DNA from: COE1 sp036310845
GTDB lineage: Bacteria > Bacillota > Clostridia > Lachnospirales > Lachnospiraceae
DNA: 10,439 nucleotides
Assembly: GCA_036310845.1 (NCBI GenBank)
Contig: JAXJRB010000057.1
Coordinates: forward strand, 1-10,439
Direction of reading: 5' to 3'
Shown here: in pieces, positions 1 through 8,333 of the stretch
Position numbering within the stretch: the first letter of the stretch is position 1
How the letters are laid out: each line of letters starts with the position of its first letter
Position numbers and translations under genes: made by a program
Notes under the pieces: generated by a model
The model's input: only the letters and a program-made list of their open reading frames with translations
Database searches by the model: none
What the model was told of the DNA's origin: nothing

Positions 1-1566
1 GGTACAAATAATGTTATGAATACCGATTTATCTGGTACTACAAATTGGATGAATGACTTTGCCCTTTCTGTAAACCATGACACATCATCCGTTACCGGGT
101 ACATTTTATTGAGTATATGGATTGTGGGAATGCTTGCGATGATAATATTGGTAATCAAATCTTCTCTTCGTTTACATACTATAAAGAAATCTGCGCTCCC
201 CCTTCAGAACCCAGAGGTTCGCAGACTGTATAACAGATGCTTGAATGAGATGAAAATAACAAGGAATATTCCTGTGTACAGTACCGCTTTTTTGAAATCA
301 CCTATTATCGTAGGATTTTTGAAGCCATGTATTTATCTTCCAATTCATTTAATCTCAGATTATCATGAATCTGATATGAGATATATGCTATTGCATGAGC
401 TGCAACACTACAGACATAAGGATGCCATTGCCAATTATCTTATGAACTTTGCCGGAGTGCTTTATTGGTTTAATCCGTTTGTCTGGTATTCACTGAAGGA
501 AATGAAAAATGACAGGGAAGTTGCCTGCGACACTTCCGTATTAAAACTGCTTGATGAAGATGATTATAAAGATTATGGAAATACCTTGATTAACTTTGCA
601 GAAAAGGTGTCACTTACACCATTTCCCTTTGCAACTGGAATAAGCGGAAGTATGAAACAAATGCAGAAACGTGTTATAAACATTGCAAATTACCATCCGG
701 CTTCTTTCAGGAAAAAATTACATAGCACCCTTGCATATATTATGATTGCGATTTTCCTGTTAGGGGCTGCTCCAATCCTGTCTATACAGGCTGCGGAAAA
801 TAACCGCTACTACTTTAACGATGCTAACCGTAATATTACCTATATTGATTTAAGTGATGTTTTTGAGGAATATAACGGCAGTTTTGTGTTATATGATGCA
901 ACCGAAGATACATGGCAGATTTATAATAAAAACTATGCTACTACACGCATATCTCCGGCTTCCACCTTTAAAATATACAGTGCTTTATTCAGTCTGGAAA
1001 CCGGAATTATTACGCCTGAACAATCACTGATTCCATGGAATGGGCAGAATTATATATATGACTTATGGAACGCTAACCAGACCTTAGAATCTGCTATGCA
1101 AAATTCCGTCACATGGTATTTCCAGGCACTTGACCAGCAAGCAAGCCTGTCATCCATAAAGAAATATGTTCAAGAAATAGGCTACGGCAACCAGCTCGTT
1201 GAAGGTGATATATCTTCTTACTGGATAAATTCATCCCTAAAAATATCACCTATTGAACAGGTTGAAATGCTAAATAAGCTTTATTACAACCAGTTCGGGT
1301 TTTCACCTGAAAATATCAAAGCCGTAAAAGATTCCATCTGCCTTTATTCTACGGATGATGGCACACTCTCTGGAAAGACGGGTACAGAAGAAATTAATGG
1401 ACGTAATACTTCCGGATGGTTCATTGGATATATAGAACAGAACAACCACACCTACTTCTTTGCCACAAACATCCAAAGTGAAAAACTTGCTTCAGGTCCT
1501 CTTGCCACAGAAATTACTTTTTCTATCCTTTCTGACTTAAAGATATGGAATACTTATCAGGAATGA
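1..1566 (+). CDS. blaR1: BlaR1/MecR1 beta-lactam sensor-transducer, 5'-partial
   Basis: This is a membrane receptor that is acylated by beta-lactams outside the cell and activates a cytoplasmic zinc protease, leading to loss of the BlaI repressor. The frame is open to the left edge, so the true start lies outside. The HELQH zinc motif is at residues 127-131 counting from the ATG at 16; in staphylococcal BlaR1 the motif is near residue 201, so about 75 residues are missing. Visible parts, in order: a membrane segment (29-47), the M56-type protease domain with HELQH and a later downstream glutamate (NDREVACD), a second membrane segment (about 238-258), then a class D penicillin-binding sensor domain. 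The sensor has S316-T-F-K319, S364-V-T, Y390-G-N392 and K454-T-G456, so acylation looks possible. The stop is followed at once by a hairpin terminator. A blaI gene is expected just upstream but is not in the window. Identification of the family is firm. Confidence 0.93.
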   Translation, partial: GTNNVMNTDLSGTTNWMNDFALSVNHDTSSVTGYILLSIWIVGMLAMIILVIKSSLRLHTIKKSALPLQNPEVRRLYNRCLNEMKITRNIPVYSTAFLKSPIIVGFLKPCIYLPIHLISDYHESDMRYMLLHELQHYRHKDAIANYLMNFAGVLYWFNPFVWYSLKEMKNDREVACDTSVLKLLDEDDYKDYGNTLINFAEKVSLTPFPFATGISGSMKQMQKRVINIANYHPASFRKKLHSTLAYIMIAIFLLGAAPILSIQAAENNRYYFNDANRNITYIDLSDVFEEYNGSFVLYDATEDTWQIYNKNYATTRISPASTFKIYSALFSLETGIITPEQSLIPWNGQNYIYDLWNANQTLESAMQNSVTWYFQALDQQASLSSIKKYVQEIGYGNQLVEGDISSYWINSSLKISPIEQVEMLNKLYYNQFGFSPENIKAVKDSICLYSTDDGTLSGKTGTEEINGRNTSGWFIGYIEQNNHTYFFATNIQSEKLASGPLATEITFSILSDLKIWNTYQE

Positions 1567-1593
1567 GGAGCGGACAGCTCCTTATTCTTTTCT
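1566..1593 (+). terminator. Rho-independent terminator after blaR1
   Basis: AGGAGC (1566-1571) and GCTCCT (1577-1582) form a perfect 6-bp stem around a 5-base loop, followed by a T-rich tract (TTATTCTTTT). It begins on the last base of the blaR1 stop codon. It also overlaps the stop codon of the convergent phosphoesterase gene. On the - strand the stem is not followed by a T run, so it probably serves mainly the + strand. The stem is short, so strength is uncertain. Confidence 0.6.
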
Positions 1594-2421
1594 GATAAGA
1601 TTTACCTCTATGATTTCCGGGACATTAAAAAACCGGAACGGATACTTTGTCAGTCCAATCCCGCTGCTGACATACATTTGGGCAAAGGTATCTGCTCCGA
1701 TATCCTGCGTATCATAAAAACCTTTTATAAATTGATCTGAACCGCTGGGAAGCAGTTTTTTTGTAAAATATGGCACAGATACTTGTCCGCCATGTGTATG
1801 TCCTGATAATATAAAGTTTTCGCCAGAACTTTCTATAAATTTTGAAGTAACAGGTTCATGCGTTGCTATAAGATGAAAATAATTACTTTGAATATGATAA
1901 AAATCCTCTTCAGTCTGACCTAACAGGTAATCATCAAATCCGATTATCTCCATATTAAATTTTTCAAGAAACACTGCTTCATCATCCAGCACATCAAATC
2001 CACAATTATTCATGAAGTTTTCATAGATACGAATTGCACCGCCACCGTAATCATGATTCCCAAATACTGCATACTTTCCCACTTTTGCCTCTATCCTGCT
2101 TAATTCCTCCTGCAAATACTCCATATCCAATATCTCTTTATCCCGTGCATAATTATCAAGCAGATCTCCACCGAAAATTACAATATCCGCATCTCTTCCA
2201 TTAATCATATTCACAATTCTCTCGATATGCTTTTCATCATATAATGCTCCAAAATGTGTATCTGTAAAAAATACTATCCTGCATTTCTCTATGTCCATAT
2301 CTGTCTCTACTGTAATTTCTTTCACAACTAGCCTTTCAGGTTCAATGTATCTGGAATAACACACTATTAAAATCATAAATATCAATAGAATCATAAACAG
2401 AAGTTTTAATTTTTTCTTCAT
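1582..2421 (-). CDS. Membrane-anchored calcineurin-like metallophosphoesterase (YkuE-type)
   Basis: This is a 279-residue member of the calcineurin-like phosphoesterase fold with a two-metal active site. The metal ligands are visible: D54-x-H56 (DTHFG), D86 (GGDLLDN), N122-H123 (GNHDYGG), H188 (ATHEP) and H208-x-H210 (SGHTHGGQ). Residues 5-22 form one hydrophobic N-terminal segment with no lipobox, so the enzyme is probably membrane-anchored with the catalytic domain outside. The length fits the YkuE group. The start is supported by GGAAAGAAGG, whose AGAAGG ends 4 bases before the ATG. It is the last gene of the leftward operon, 28 bases after the class D lipoprotein gene, and converges with blaR1. 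The substrate cannot be read from the sequence; in this setting an envelope phosphate ester or lipid carrier is a guess. The family call is firm, the role in beta-lactam response is inferred only from position. Confidence 0.9.
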   Translation of the reverse strand: MKKKLKLLFMILLIFMILIVCYSRYIEPERLVVKEITVETDMDIEKCRIVFFTDTHFGALYDEKHIERIVNMINGRDADIVIFGGDLLDNYARDKEILDMEYLQEELSRIEAKVGKYAVFGNHDYGGGAIRIYENFMNNCGFDVLDDEAVFLEKFNMEIIGFDDYLLGQTEEDFYHIQSNYFHLIATHEPVTSKFIESSGENFILSGHTHGGQVSVPYFTKKLLPSGSDQFIKGFYDTQDIGADTFAQMYVSSGIGLTKYPFRFFNVPEIIEVNLIRKE

Positions 2422-2449
2422 AAAACCTTCTTTCCTTCGTTACAAAAAG

Positions 2450-3442
2450 TTACTGACCATAATAATCCGACACAATTTGGATTGCTATTTTCTTTGCCCC
2501 TGAACTGGATACATTCATACCGTCTGTTCTTCCAAGATACACACAAAAGTATATTTTTCCTTCTGTACCTTCCGTAAATCCTGTAAACCATGCATCAACA
2601 ACAATGCCATTGGCTTTTCCCATTCCCGTTTTCCCATATATAGAAATATCAGCTCTGTCCTGCTCCGGTACCAGCATGACCTGTTTCAATTCATTTAGTG
2701 TTTCTTCTGAATAGTCCGAATTATCACCGAAGATACGTTCCATTACCTCTACCTGTTCTTTAGGTGAGATCATTAAAGACGATTCGATCCAAAAACCTGT
2801 TAAAGCCCGATTATTATTGTTTGTATTCAACCGTCCCTCCCAATCAGAAATATCACAGTTACCATACTGAAGTTTCTCCAATTCCTTTTGCATCATATCC
2901 TTCCCAATATCATCTGCGACCTGTCTGTAATACCATACACAAGATGTACGAAATGCTTCACTAAAATCAATATCTTTATTCCAATCTTCATTCCAGAATA
3001 TTTCACCGCTCCATGTCCGGGTGGAATCCTCCGGCTCAAAGATTCCATTTTCCAGTGCAATCAGAGAAGAAATAATCTTAAACGTAGAACATGGTGATCT
3101 TCTGGTCAATGCAAGATCACCATTATACATTGTATACCGTCTGTTAGTGACGTCATATATAACTGCTGCTCCATTTAACCCATTAAAATATTCTGACCAA
3201 TCTGCGCAGGCAATTTCCGGTTCCATTACAATTCCCTCAGTTGAATCTTCTGTATCTGCCTCTATGAAATCACTGCCTGATTCAATTTCCGCTTCCTCTA
3301 TTTCTTCTTTCACCCGTTCTTCTTTCCCATCTTCTACGGAAATCTTTTTTTCTGCACTATGATTGTTAGAGCAGCCTGCCAAAATAAATGCACACACAAA
3401 TACCCAATATGCCACTTTAAAATAATTGTTCCTCCTTTTCAT
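2450..3442 (-). CDS. Class D (OXA-like) beta-lactamase domain lipoprotein
   Basis: This is a 330-residue predicted lipoprotein that should hydrolyse, or at least bind, beta-lactams at the outer face of the membrane. The signal peptide ends in a lipobox with Cys24 (ILAGC). It is followed by a strongly acidic, Glu-rich linker at about 35-75 and then the class D domain. Catalytic motifs are complete: S119-T-F-K122 (the lysine is the one carboxylated in this family), S167-C-V169, Y193-G-N195, W218 in FWIESSL and K271-T-G273. An ATG at 3454 is also in frame, but the ATG at 3442 is preferred: GGAGG lies 5 bases before it and it overlaps the carboxypeptidase stop as ATGA, which implies translational coupling. 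The domain resembles the BlaR1 sensor of this window (shared ISP-EQVE region). It could be a true beta-lactamase or a soluble-type sensor homologue; intact motifs favour an enzyme. Confidence 0.87.
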   Translation of the reverse strand: MKRRNNYFKVAYWVFVCAFILAGCSNNHSAEKKISVEDGKEERVKEEIEEAEIESGSDFIEADTEDSTEGIVMEPEIACADWSEYFNGLNGAAVIYDVTNRRYTMYNGDLALTRRSPCSTFKIISSLIALENGIFEPEDSTRTWSGEIFWNEDWNKDIDFSEAFRTSCVWYYRQVADDIGKDMMQKELEKLQYGNCDISDWEGRLNTNNNNRALTGFWIESSLMISPKEQVEVMERIFGDNSDYSEETLNELKQVMLVPEQDRADISIYGKTGMGKANGIVVDAWFTGFTEGTEGKIYFCVYLGRTDGMNVSSSGAKKIAIQIVSDYYGQ

Positions 3443-4815
3443 AATTGCCTCCATTTTTTTCCGATAACTTTTCTTTTTAATTTTCTTCCCGGTCTGTTTT
3501 TCTTATTTCTGCCGCAATATTTTTCGCCAAAAACTTTGAGAACAACTCCCGCAATAAAGATACCAACTATAATTGCAAATACAATATATTTCCAGTTAAA
3601 AAGACTACCCTTACTCTCTTTTTCCTCAGATAACGGCTCCTTAACTGGTTTTTCTGGACTATCACTCTTAGATTGAATACCTTCTACTACTAAACCAATC
3701 TGTCCAACCAAATGATTTTCATAAAAATATTGTGCTGTAACCGTTTCTGCTTCTCCATAGTCAAATTTAATATTCAAATCAGAAATATTTAACCCTTTTG
3801 GCATAATTACATATGAGTTATCAACATCAAACTTTGAAATAACACAATTTTCAAAGTATGGATTTTCCTTTTTTAGCATTTCTTCAAAAAAGGCTTTACC
3901 CTCATTAATTTTTTCTTTTGAAAAACAGTCCAAACCATAATTCAATAATTCCAGTGTATCCTGATATATATGCTCTCCCTGATCCTGCATAACTACGCAA
4001 ATAACAGCCATATCATCCCTTTTTGCGCAAGTGACCAATGTATGCCCTGCGTCATCTGTATACCCATTCTTTCCCGCAAAGACTTCCTCGTTTTGAAACT
4101 CCGTTTTTCCTATCATTTTGTGATGATTATACATACATATTAAATCTTTCTGATGCTCCGTGGGCAGAATCTCATAATATGAAGTTCCAGAAACTGTCTG
4201 AAACATATCGCATTGTAAAGCAGCTTTCGTTATCAATGCCATATCATACGCACTGGTTACATGGTTTTCATCAGGAAGTCCATGTGGATTTGTAAAATTA
4301 GTATTTTCACAGCCTAATTCTTTCGCTTCTTCATTCATCATACGAATAAAATTTTCATATGTACCTCCCACATGCTCAGCCAATGCATATGCAGCATCAT
4401 TTGCAGATGCCAGCATAATTGCATAAAGACATTGCTCTACCGTCAGTTGCTCTCCTGCGTCCAATGCAATATGGGAGCCTTTATCTTCCATATAGACGGC
4501 TTCCGGAGGTACTGTTACAATCTCATCCATTTCACAGTTTTCTATAGCCAATAGTACCGTCATAATTTTTGTGATACTTGCTGGATAATGTATATCATGC
4601 ATATTTTTCTCGTAAAGAATGGTTCCTGTAGACACTTCCATTACAATACCTGATCCACCCATAATAGAAGGACTATCTACCCAAATAGGATTCTCTGTTG
4701 CGTGATCATTATCCTCAGCAGCCTTGGTATACATAGGCTGTATTCCAACAAACAAATATATAATACAACATACAAATAAAATTATTCCTTTTATTCGTCT
4801 TTGCATAGATTTCAT
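3439..4815 (-). CDS. D-alanyl-D-alanine carboxypeptidase (S11 family, DacF/DacA-like)
   Basis: This low-molecular-weight PBP is expected to remove the terminal D-alanine from peptidoglycan pentapeptides and so limit cross-linking. It has 458 residues: an N-terminal signal segment (about 8-31, ending near TKA), the S11 peptidase domain with S80-I-T-K83, S137-A-N139 and K249-N-G251, a C-terminal beta-rich domain, and a C-terminal membrane helix (about 407-428) followed by a very basic tail. The third motif is KNG rather than KTG. A C-terminal transmembrane helix instead of an amphipathic one is seen in many clostridial homologues. The chosen ATG has AAGGG about 13 bases upstream; a second ATG three codons in is possible. 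It follows the class B PBP by 62 bases with no hairpin or clear promoter between them, and its TGA overlaps the next start, so it is very likely co-transcribed with both. Confidence 0.92.
   Translation of the reverse strand: MKSMQRRIKGIILFVCCIIYLFVGIQPMYTKAAEDNDHATENPIWVDSPSIMGGSGIVMEVSTGTILYEKNMHDIHYPASITKIMTVLLAIENCEMDEIVTVPPEAVYMEDKGSHIALDAGEQLTVEQCLYAIMLASANDAAYALAEHVGGTYENFIRMMNEEAKELGCENTNFTNPHGLPDENHVTSAYDMALITKAALQCDMFQTVSGTSYYEILPTEHQKDLICMYNHHKMIGKTEFQNEEVFAGKNGYTDDAGHTLVTCAKRDDMAVICVVMQDQGEHIYQDTLELLNYGLDCFSKEKINEGKAFFEEMLKKENPYFENCVISKFDVDNSYVIMPKGLNISDLNIKFDYGEAETVTAQYFYENHLVGQIGLVVEGIQSKSDSPEKPVKEPLSEEKESKGSLFNWKYIVFAIIVGIFIAGVVLKVFGEKYCGRNKKNRPGRKLKRKVIGKKWRQL
3448..3452 (-). 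promoter_or_regulatory. Ribosome binding site deciding the class D lipoprotein start
   Basis: GGAGG is followed by the 5-base spacer CAATT and then ATG at 3442. It lies inside the last codons of the carboxypeptidase gene and would fall within the coding sequence if the upstream ATG at 3454 were used. That upstream ATG has only a weak purine-rich stretch in front of it. Confidence 0.7.
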
Positions 4816-4877
4816 TTCTATCTATTTCCCTTTCTAAAGCACAATGGTTTTACTAATTTTCCCTTTTGAACATACCT

Positions 4878-7784
4878 TTAATCCGTTCTCGTATTAAACG
4901 CCTGAGAAGCCTCTCCTGTAACAATTTTCTCCTGATTTTCTAACCCAAAATAGTAATTAAAAATATCTTTTCCTACCGCAGTAGAGTTGGACGAACCATA
5001 TCCATTTGCAATTCGTACGGCTATGGTTATTTCCGGTGTTTCCGCAGGCGCATACCCAACAAACAATGCATGGTCTGGTCTACTCTTTGATTCCTGCGCT
5101 GTCCCAGTCTTTCCCGCAATGCTAATCTCCATATCTCGCAAAACAGAATTGTTCTGTGCAAATTGCACCATCCCTGAACTCACTGTATCCCATACAGAAT
5201 CCGGTAATTCCACTTTATTCTCCAATACAGCATTATTTTCTACAAAATTTCCATTCGTATCTGCTATTCCTTTTACTAAAGAAAGCTGAAAAACATTCCC
5301 TCTGGAAGCTATTGTGTTCACATAACGCACCAATTGTACGGTTGCATAGTTATGAGTGCCTTGTCCAATTGCGGAGGGAATGCCATATGCATCTGTTACA
5401 TGCGGTTGTGATTCCGCAATTTCAACACCTGACTTTTTATCCAAATAAAAGAGTTTTGAATACTCCTGCAAACTTTCTAACGCAGCATTATCTGTATATT
5501 CCATGCCATTTATTGTCCCCAACCGATATGCTATGTCACACAAATAATCATTACATGAATACTGCAATGCTGTCGGAGCATTTATAACATTGCCGTGTCC
5601 GGTATGTTTCCAGCATTTCAAATTGGGGAACACTTTATCAAACACTCCATCACACAATACGGAACTATCTGGAGAAATGACCCTCTCCTGCAATCCTGCA
5701 ATAACCGTAATTGGCTTAAATGTAGAACCGGGAGCGGTCAGTTGCTGTGTTGCCCTATTGTACAATGGCAGTGCCTTATCATTTAATAGTCTATTATAAT
5801 ATGCGGAGTCCATCTGATTTGCCAGACGGTTGTTGTCATATCCCGGATAAGATACTAGAGCTAATATCTTTCCAGTTTCCTGTTGCACAACAACTGCTGA
5901 TGCAGAGCAGGGATCTAAAGCTAATTGTGCTGGTGTTATCTCTAGTTGTTCTATTTTCTTTTTCATAAATGAGAACGCATCTATTTGTCCAGATACTAAT
6001 TTTTCATAATCATCATCTGCTACAGATAATATCTGCTGGTCATATAAAAGCCGGCATATATCACTTCCCTTGATACGATCTTCAAAGAGCAGCCATTTAA
6101 ATAATATTTTTTCAAATTCGTTGTCATCCGCTATTTTTTTCTCTATATTTTCTATCAATAAGACAAACATCTCATCTGTCGTGAAATACCCCTGTTCAGA
6201 GTCAATAAACCCAGCTGCAATCCACCCATTCTCAATCGCATAAGTCAAAAATTCTTTCACACTGATTCCGCTCTTATCTTTCCATCTTTTATATACATCA
6301 TCTTCCTTGTCAATGGAACTCTCATTTAAAATTTCTATTTTACCTGTAATATAAGATATATATTCCTGCATTTCCTCAGATAAACGGCTATAATCCGTAT
6401 TCCCATTCAACAATTCCTCTTTTAAGGAATTTAACACTTCCCCTTTTTTTTCTTCTAATACTTTTGCAATATGCCTCTCCAATTCCGTTGCATCAGCACA
6501 ATACAAGTCGCTCAATTGAATAATAGAATTATTAACCAATGCTATATAGACATCATAAATCGGGATACGAATATCCGATGTATCAGAAATATGATTCTTA
6601 TCAAACTTTTTTGTATTGATTAAATTGCTTGATATAATACCTGCTAAATTTTGCTCTAAAATATGATATACCGCAATCTGCAAATCTTTATCAATGGAAA
6701 GATACACATCTTTTCCACTTACAGTTTCTTTAATAATATTCTTTTCCCCAACAACCTTTCCCACATTATTTACTACAATCTGTTTTTCCCCGTTCAGTCC
6801 TTGTAATTCGCTCTCCATATATTGTTCAATGCCTGATTTTCCAACAATAGAATCGGGCGTATAATCCCGGTCAGAATCAGCATACTTTTCCATTTCTTCT
6901 GATGAAATTTTTCCTACATACCCAAGAATATGAGAAAACGCTTCTCCACCAGTATAAGTTCTCTCCCAATCCTGCCCTATATCTATCCCTATTAAAGACT
7001 GGTTATTTTCCATTATGTATGCTACTGTTTTATCTGAGACGTTTCGTGCTAAAGTTATAGGCACATATTTTTTATACTCATTCAAAGACAACATATATCT
7101 TATTCCGACAATTGTTAAAACTTCCTCATCTGTGTATTCTTTTGGTAATCCATATTTTTGTAATTCTTCCTCAGAATAAAAACTTTTTCCTGTTCCATAA
7201 AGTGCAAATTTACTATTTCCCGCCAGGAATTGAATCATATCGTTTGCACTCATATTCACTTGTTCCGGTGTCATATCATCTGGATCTGATTCCCCAAATA
7301 TATCCGCTTTAAACCGTGCTAACGCTCTTCCTGATACTGTATATACATAATTCCCATCTGTCCCTACTTCTATTTTTAACTCATTATTTATTTGCTCATT
7401 ATTTTCATTCAGTTTTTTCATAACGCAATAAATCACACTATTTATAGACAGTTGACGTTCCCTCTCTGATGCATAAGTTCCATCATCTATCATTGTGACT
7501 GTATAAACTAACTCATTATACGCCAAAATCTCTCCATTACAATCATATATGTTTCCTCTTGTATTATGTTCTCTTATTGTTCTGGTAATCTGGAGTTCAA
7601 CATCTTCTGCATATTTTTGTCCATTGACAATCTGTAACACAAATAAACGATGAATCAATATTGAAAAAAGAGCTATAAATATGAATTGCAATATGAAACA
7701 TCTTATATTTTGGTCTTTTCTTACCCTATCCTTTTCTGCATGACTATTATTAAGAAAGCTGCTTGCCTTTTTTAAAAAAAACAT
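4878..7784 (-). CDS. Class B penicillin-binding protein (PBP2/MrdA-like transpeptidase) with large insertion
   Basis: This is a membrane-anchored D,D-transpeptidase that cross-links peptidoglycan. The frame opens with a TTG at 7805, but that codon has no ribosome site; the ATG at 7784 has GGAAAGGA about 11 bases upstream and is preferred, giving 968 residues. In order: a single membrane helix (about 28-48), the PBP dimerisation domain beginning with NTRGNIYD and ending around residue 375, a mostly helical, charged insertion of roughly 250 residues (about 378-623), then the transpeptidase domain with S687-T-F-K690, S743-C-N745 and K892-T-G894. Clostridial PBP2 proteins are known to carry an insertion at this place, so the size is not an error. 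All catalytic motifs are intact. A BlaI-type operator and promoter lie directly upstream, which suggests inducible expression. It could be a duplicated, beta-lactam-induced copy of the housekeeping elongation PBP; a second copy cannot be checked here. Confidence 0.92.
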   Translation of the reverse strand: MFFLKKASSFLNNSHAEKDRVRKDQNIRCFILQFIFIALFSILIHRLFVLQIVNGQKYAEDVELQITRTIREHNTRGNIYDCNGEILAYNELVYTVTMIDDGTYASERERQLSINSVIYCVMKKLNENNEQINNELKIEVGTDGNYVYTVSGRALARFKADIFGESDPDDMTPEQVNMSANDMIQFLAGNSKFALYGTGKSFYSEEELQKYGLPKEYTDEEVLTIVGIRYMLSLNEYKKYVPITLARNVSDKTVAYIMENNQSLIGIDIGQDWERTYTGGEAFSHILGYVGKISSEEMEKYADSDRDYTPDSIVGKSGIEQYMESELQGLNGEKQIVVNNVGKVVGEKNIIKETVSGKDVYLSIDKDLQIAVYHILEQNLAGIISSNLINTKKFDKNHISDTSDIRIPIYDVYIALVNNSIIQLSDLYCADATELERHIAKVLEEKKGEVLNSLKEELLNGNTDYSRLSEEMQEYISYITGKIEILNESSIDKEDDVYKRWKDKSGISVKEFLTYAIENGWIAAGFIDSEQGYFTTDEMFVLLIENIEKKIADDNEFEKILFKWLLFEDRIKGSDICRLLYDQQILSVADDDYEKLVSGQIDAFSFMKKKIEQLEITPAQLALDPCSASAVVVQQETGKILALVSYPGYDNNRLANQMDSAYYNRLLNDKALPLYNRATQQLTAPGSTFKPITVIAGLQERVISPDSSVLCDGVFDKVFPNLKCWKHTGHGNVINAPTALQYSCNDYLCDIAYRLGTINGMEYTDNAALESLQEYSKLFYLDKKSGVEIAESQPHVTDAYGIPSAIGQGTHNYATVQLVRYVNTIASRGNVFQLSLVKGIADTNGNFVENNAVLENKVELPDSVWDTVSSGMVQFAQNNSVLRDMEISIAGKTGTAQESKSRPDHALFVGYAPAETPEITIAVRIANGYGSSNSTAVGKDIFNYYFGLENQEKIVTGEASQAFNTRTD

Positions 7785-7829
7785 TTCTTTATCAATCCTT
7801 TCCAAATAACATTTACATCAATGATTATT

Positions 7830-8333
7830 TTAAATACTACACAGGTAAGATTTGCGTGCAAAAAAAATTACATCCTCAGTTTCCAAATCAAATTTCATAA
7901 CTCCAAAATCTTTAATCATTATAATTGTTGGCTTTGTATTTTCCTTTTCATCTTCCACTTTACAAAACTCCACTGCTTGTTCTGCTCTTACCATGTCAAC
8001 CTGATTTTCACTGTCAACCGCCACATAACCATTCTCACCAAGCCTTGCAACAATACACTGCTTTGTTTCTGGGCTGGCTAATGTATTTGTTTCTACTGCT
8101 CCATCATAAATATCATGGTAAACTGCCTCTATGCCCTCTGCCTCGTCGCAATCCTGTTTATTGGAAAGATATGCTTCCTGATTCGCTGCTGTCCCTGTAT
8201 CAGATACTTCCGGCGGTTCATCGTTACAGCCAGCCATCACAAGTATCATAATGACAATCATTACGGATAACGGCAATATTCTATTATTTATCAAACCAGC
8301 TTTCCAAAACCTGCTTATCTTTTTCCACGACAT
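7830..8333 (-). CDS. Small lipoprotein, apparently C-terminally truncated (DUF6070-like)
   Basis: This encodes 167 residues: a basic N-terminus, a hydrophobic segment and a lipobox (LVMAGC, cysteine at about residue 36), then a mostly acidic domain containing the run VARLGENGYVAVDS. From memory this domain resembles the N-terminal part of a much longer clostridial lipoprotein family (DUF6070); no search was possible. Such proteins continue well beyond the point where this one stops. The last dozen residues here are encoded by the promoter and operator of the next gene, which also suggests truncation. The ATG at 8333 has GAGGA 8 bases upstream and overlaps the end of the PBP gene by about 50 bases in another frame; later start codons would leave no basic signal-peptide head. 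The function is unknown. GC is about 45% in its first two thirds and drops sharply toward the end. Confidence 0.6.
   Translation of the reverse strand: MSWKKISRFWKAGLINNRILPLSVMIVIMILVMAGCNDEPPEVSDTGTAANQEAYLSNKQDCDEAEGIEAVYHDIYDGAVETNTLASPETKQCIVARLGENGYVAVDSENQVDMVRAEQAVEFCKVEDEKENTKPTIIMIKDFGVMKFDLETEDVIFFARKSYLCSI
7833..7861 (-). promoter_or_regulatory. Promoter with BlaI-type operator for the class B PBP
   Basis: The operator occupies 7833-7852 and reads, on the + strand, AATACTAC, spacer ACAG, GTAAGATT. It differs from the perfect palindrome at 10361-10380 by one base in each 8-base arm. On the - strand a -35-like TTGCAC (7861-7856) lies 3 bases before it, and TAGTAT (7839-7834) lies inside it at 16-base spacing. 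This is the same geometry as the upstream promoter, where the gap is 4 bases. The site overlaps the last codons of the lipoprotein gene. The -10 match is weak, so the operator call is surer than the promoter call. Confidence 0.65.

Noticed and set aside
1..15. TACAAATAATGT at the left edge as a possible BlaI half-site
   Set aside because: It lies inside the open blaR1 frame and lacks a matching second arm.
3440..3454. The upstream ATG at 3454 as start of the class D lipoprotein
   Set aside because: GGAGG lies downstream of it and serves the ATG at 3442, which also overlaps the preceding stop as ATGA.
4816..4877. A separate promoter or operator in the 62-base gap before the carboxypeptidase gene
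   Set aside because: I see no TAC-N4-GTA dyad, no convincing -35/-10 pair and no hairpin there.
7785..7805. TTG at 7805 as start of the class B PBP
   Set aside because: No ribosome site precedes it, whereas GGAAAGGA lies between it and the ATG at 7784; a small effect on the protein either way.
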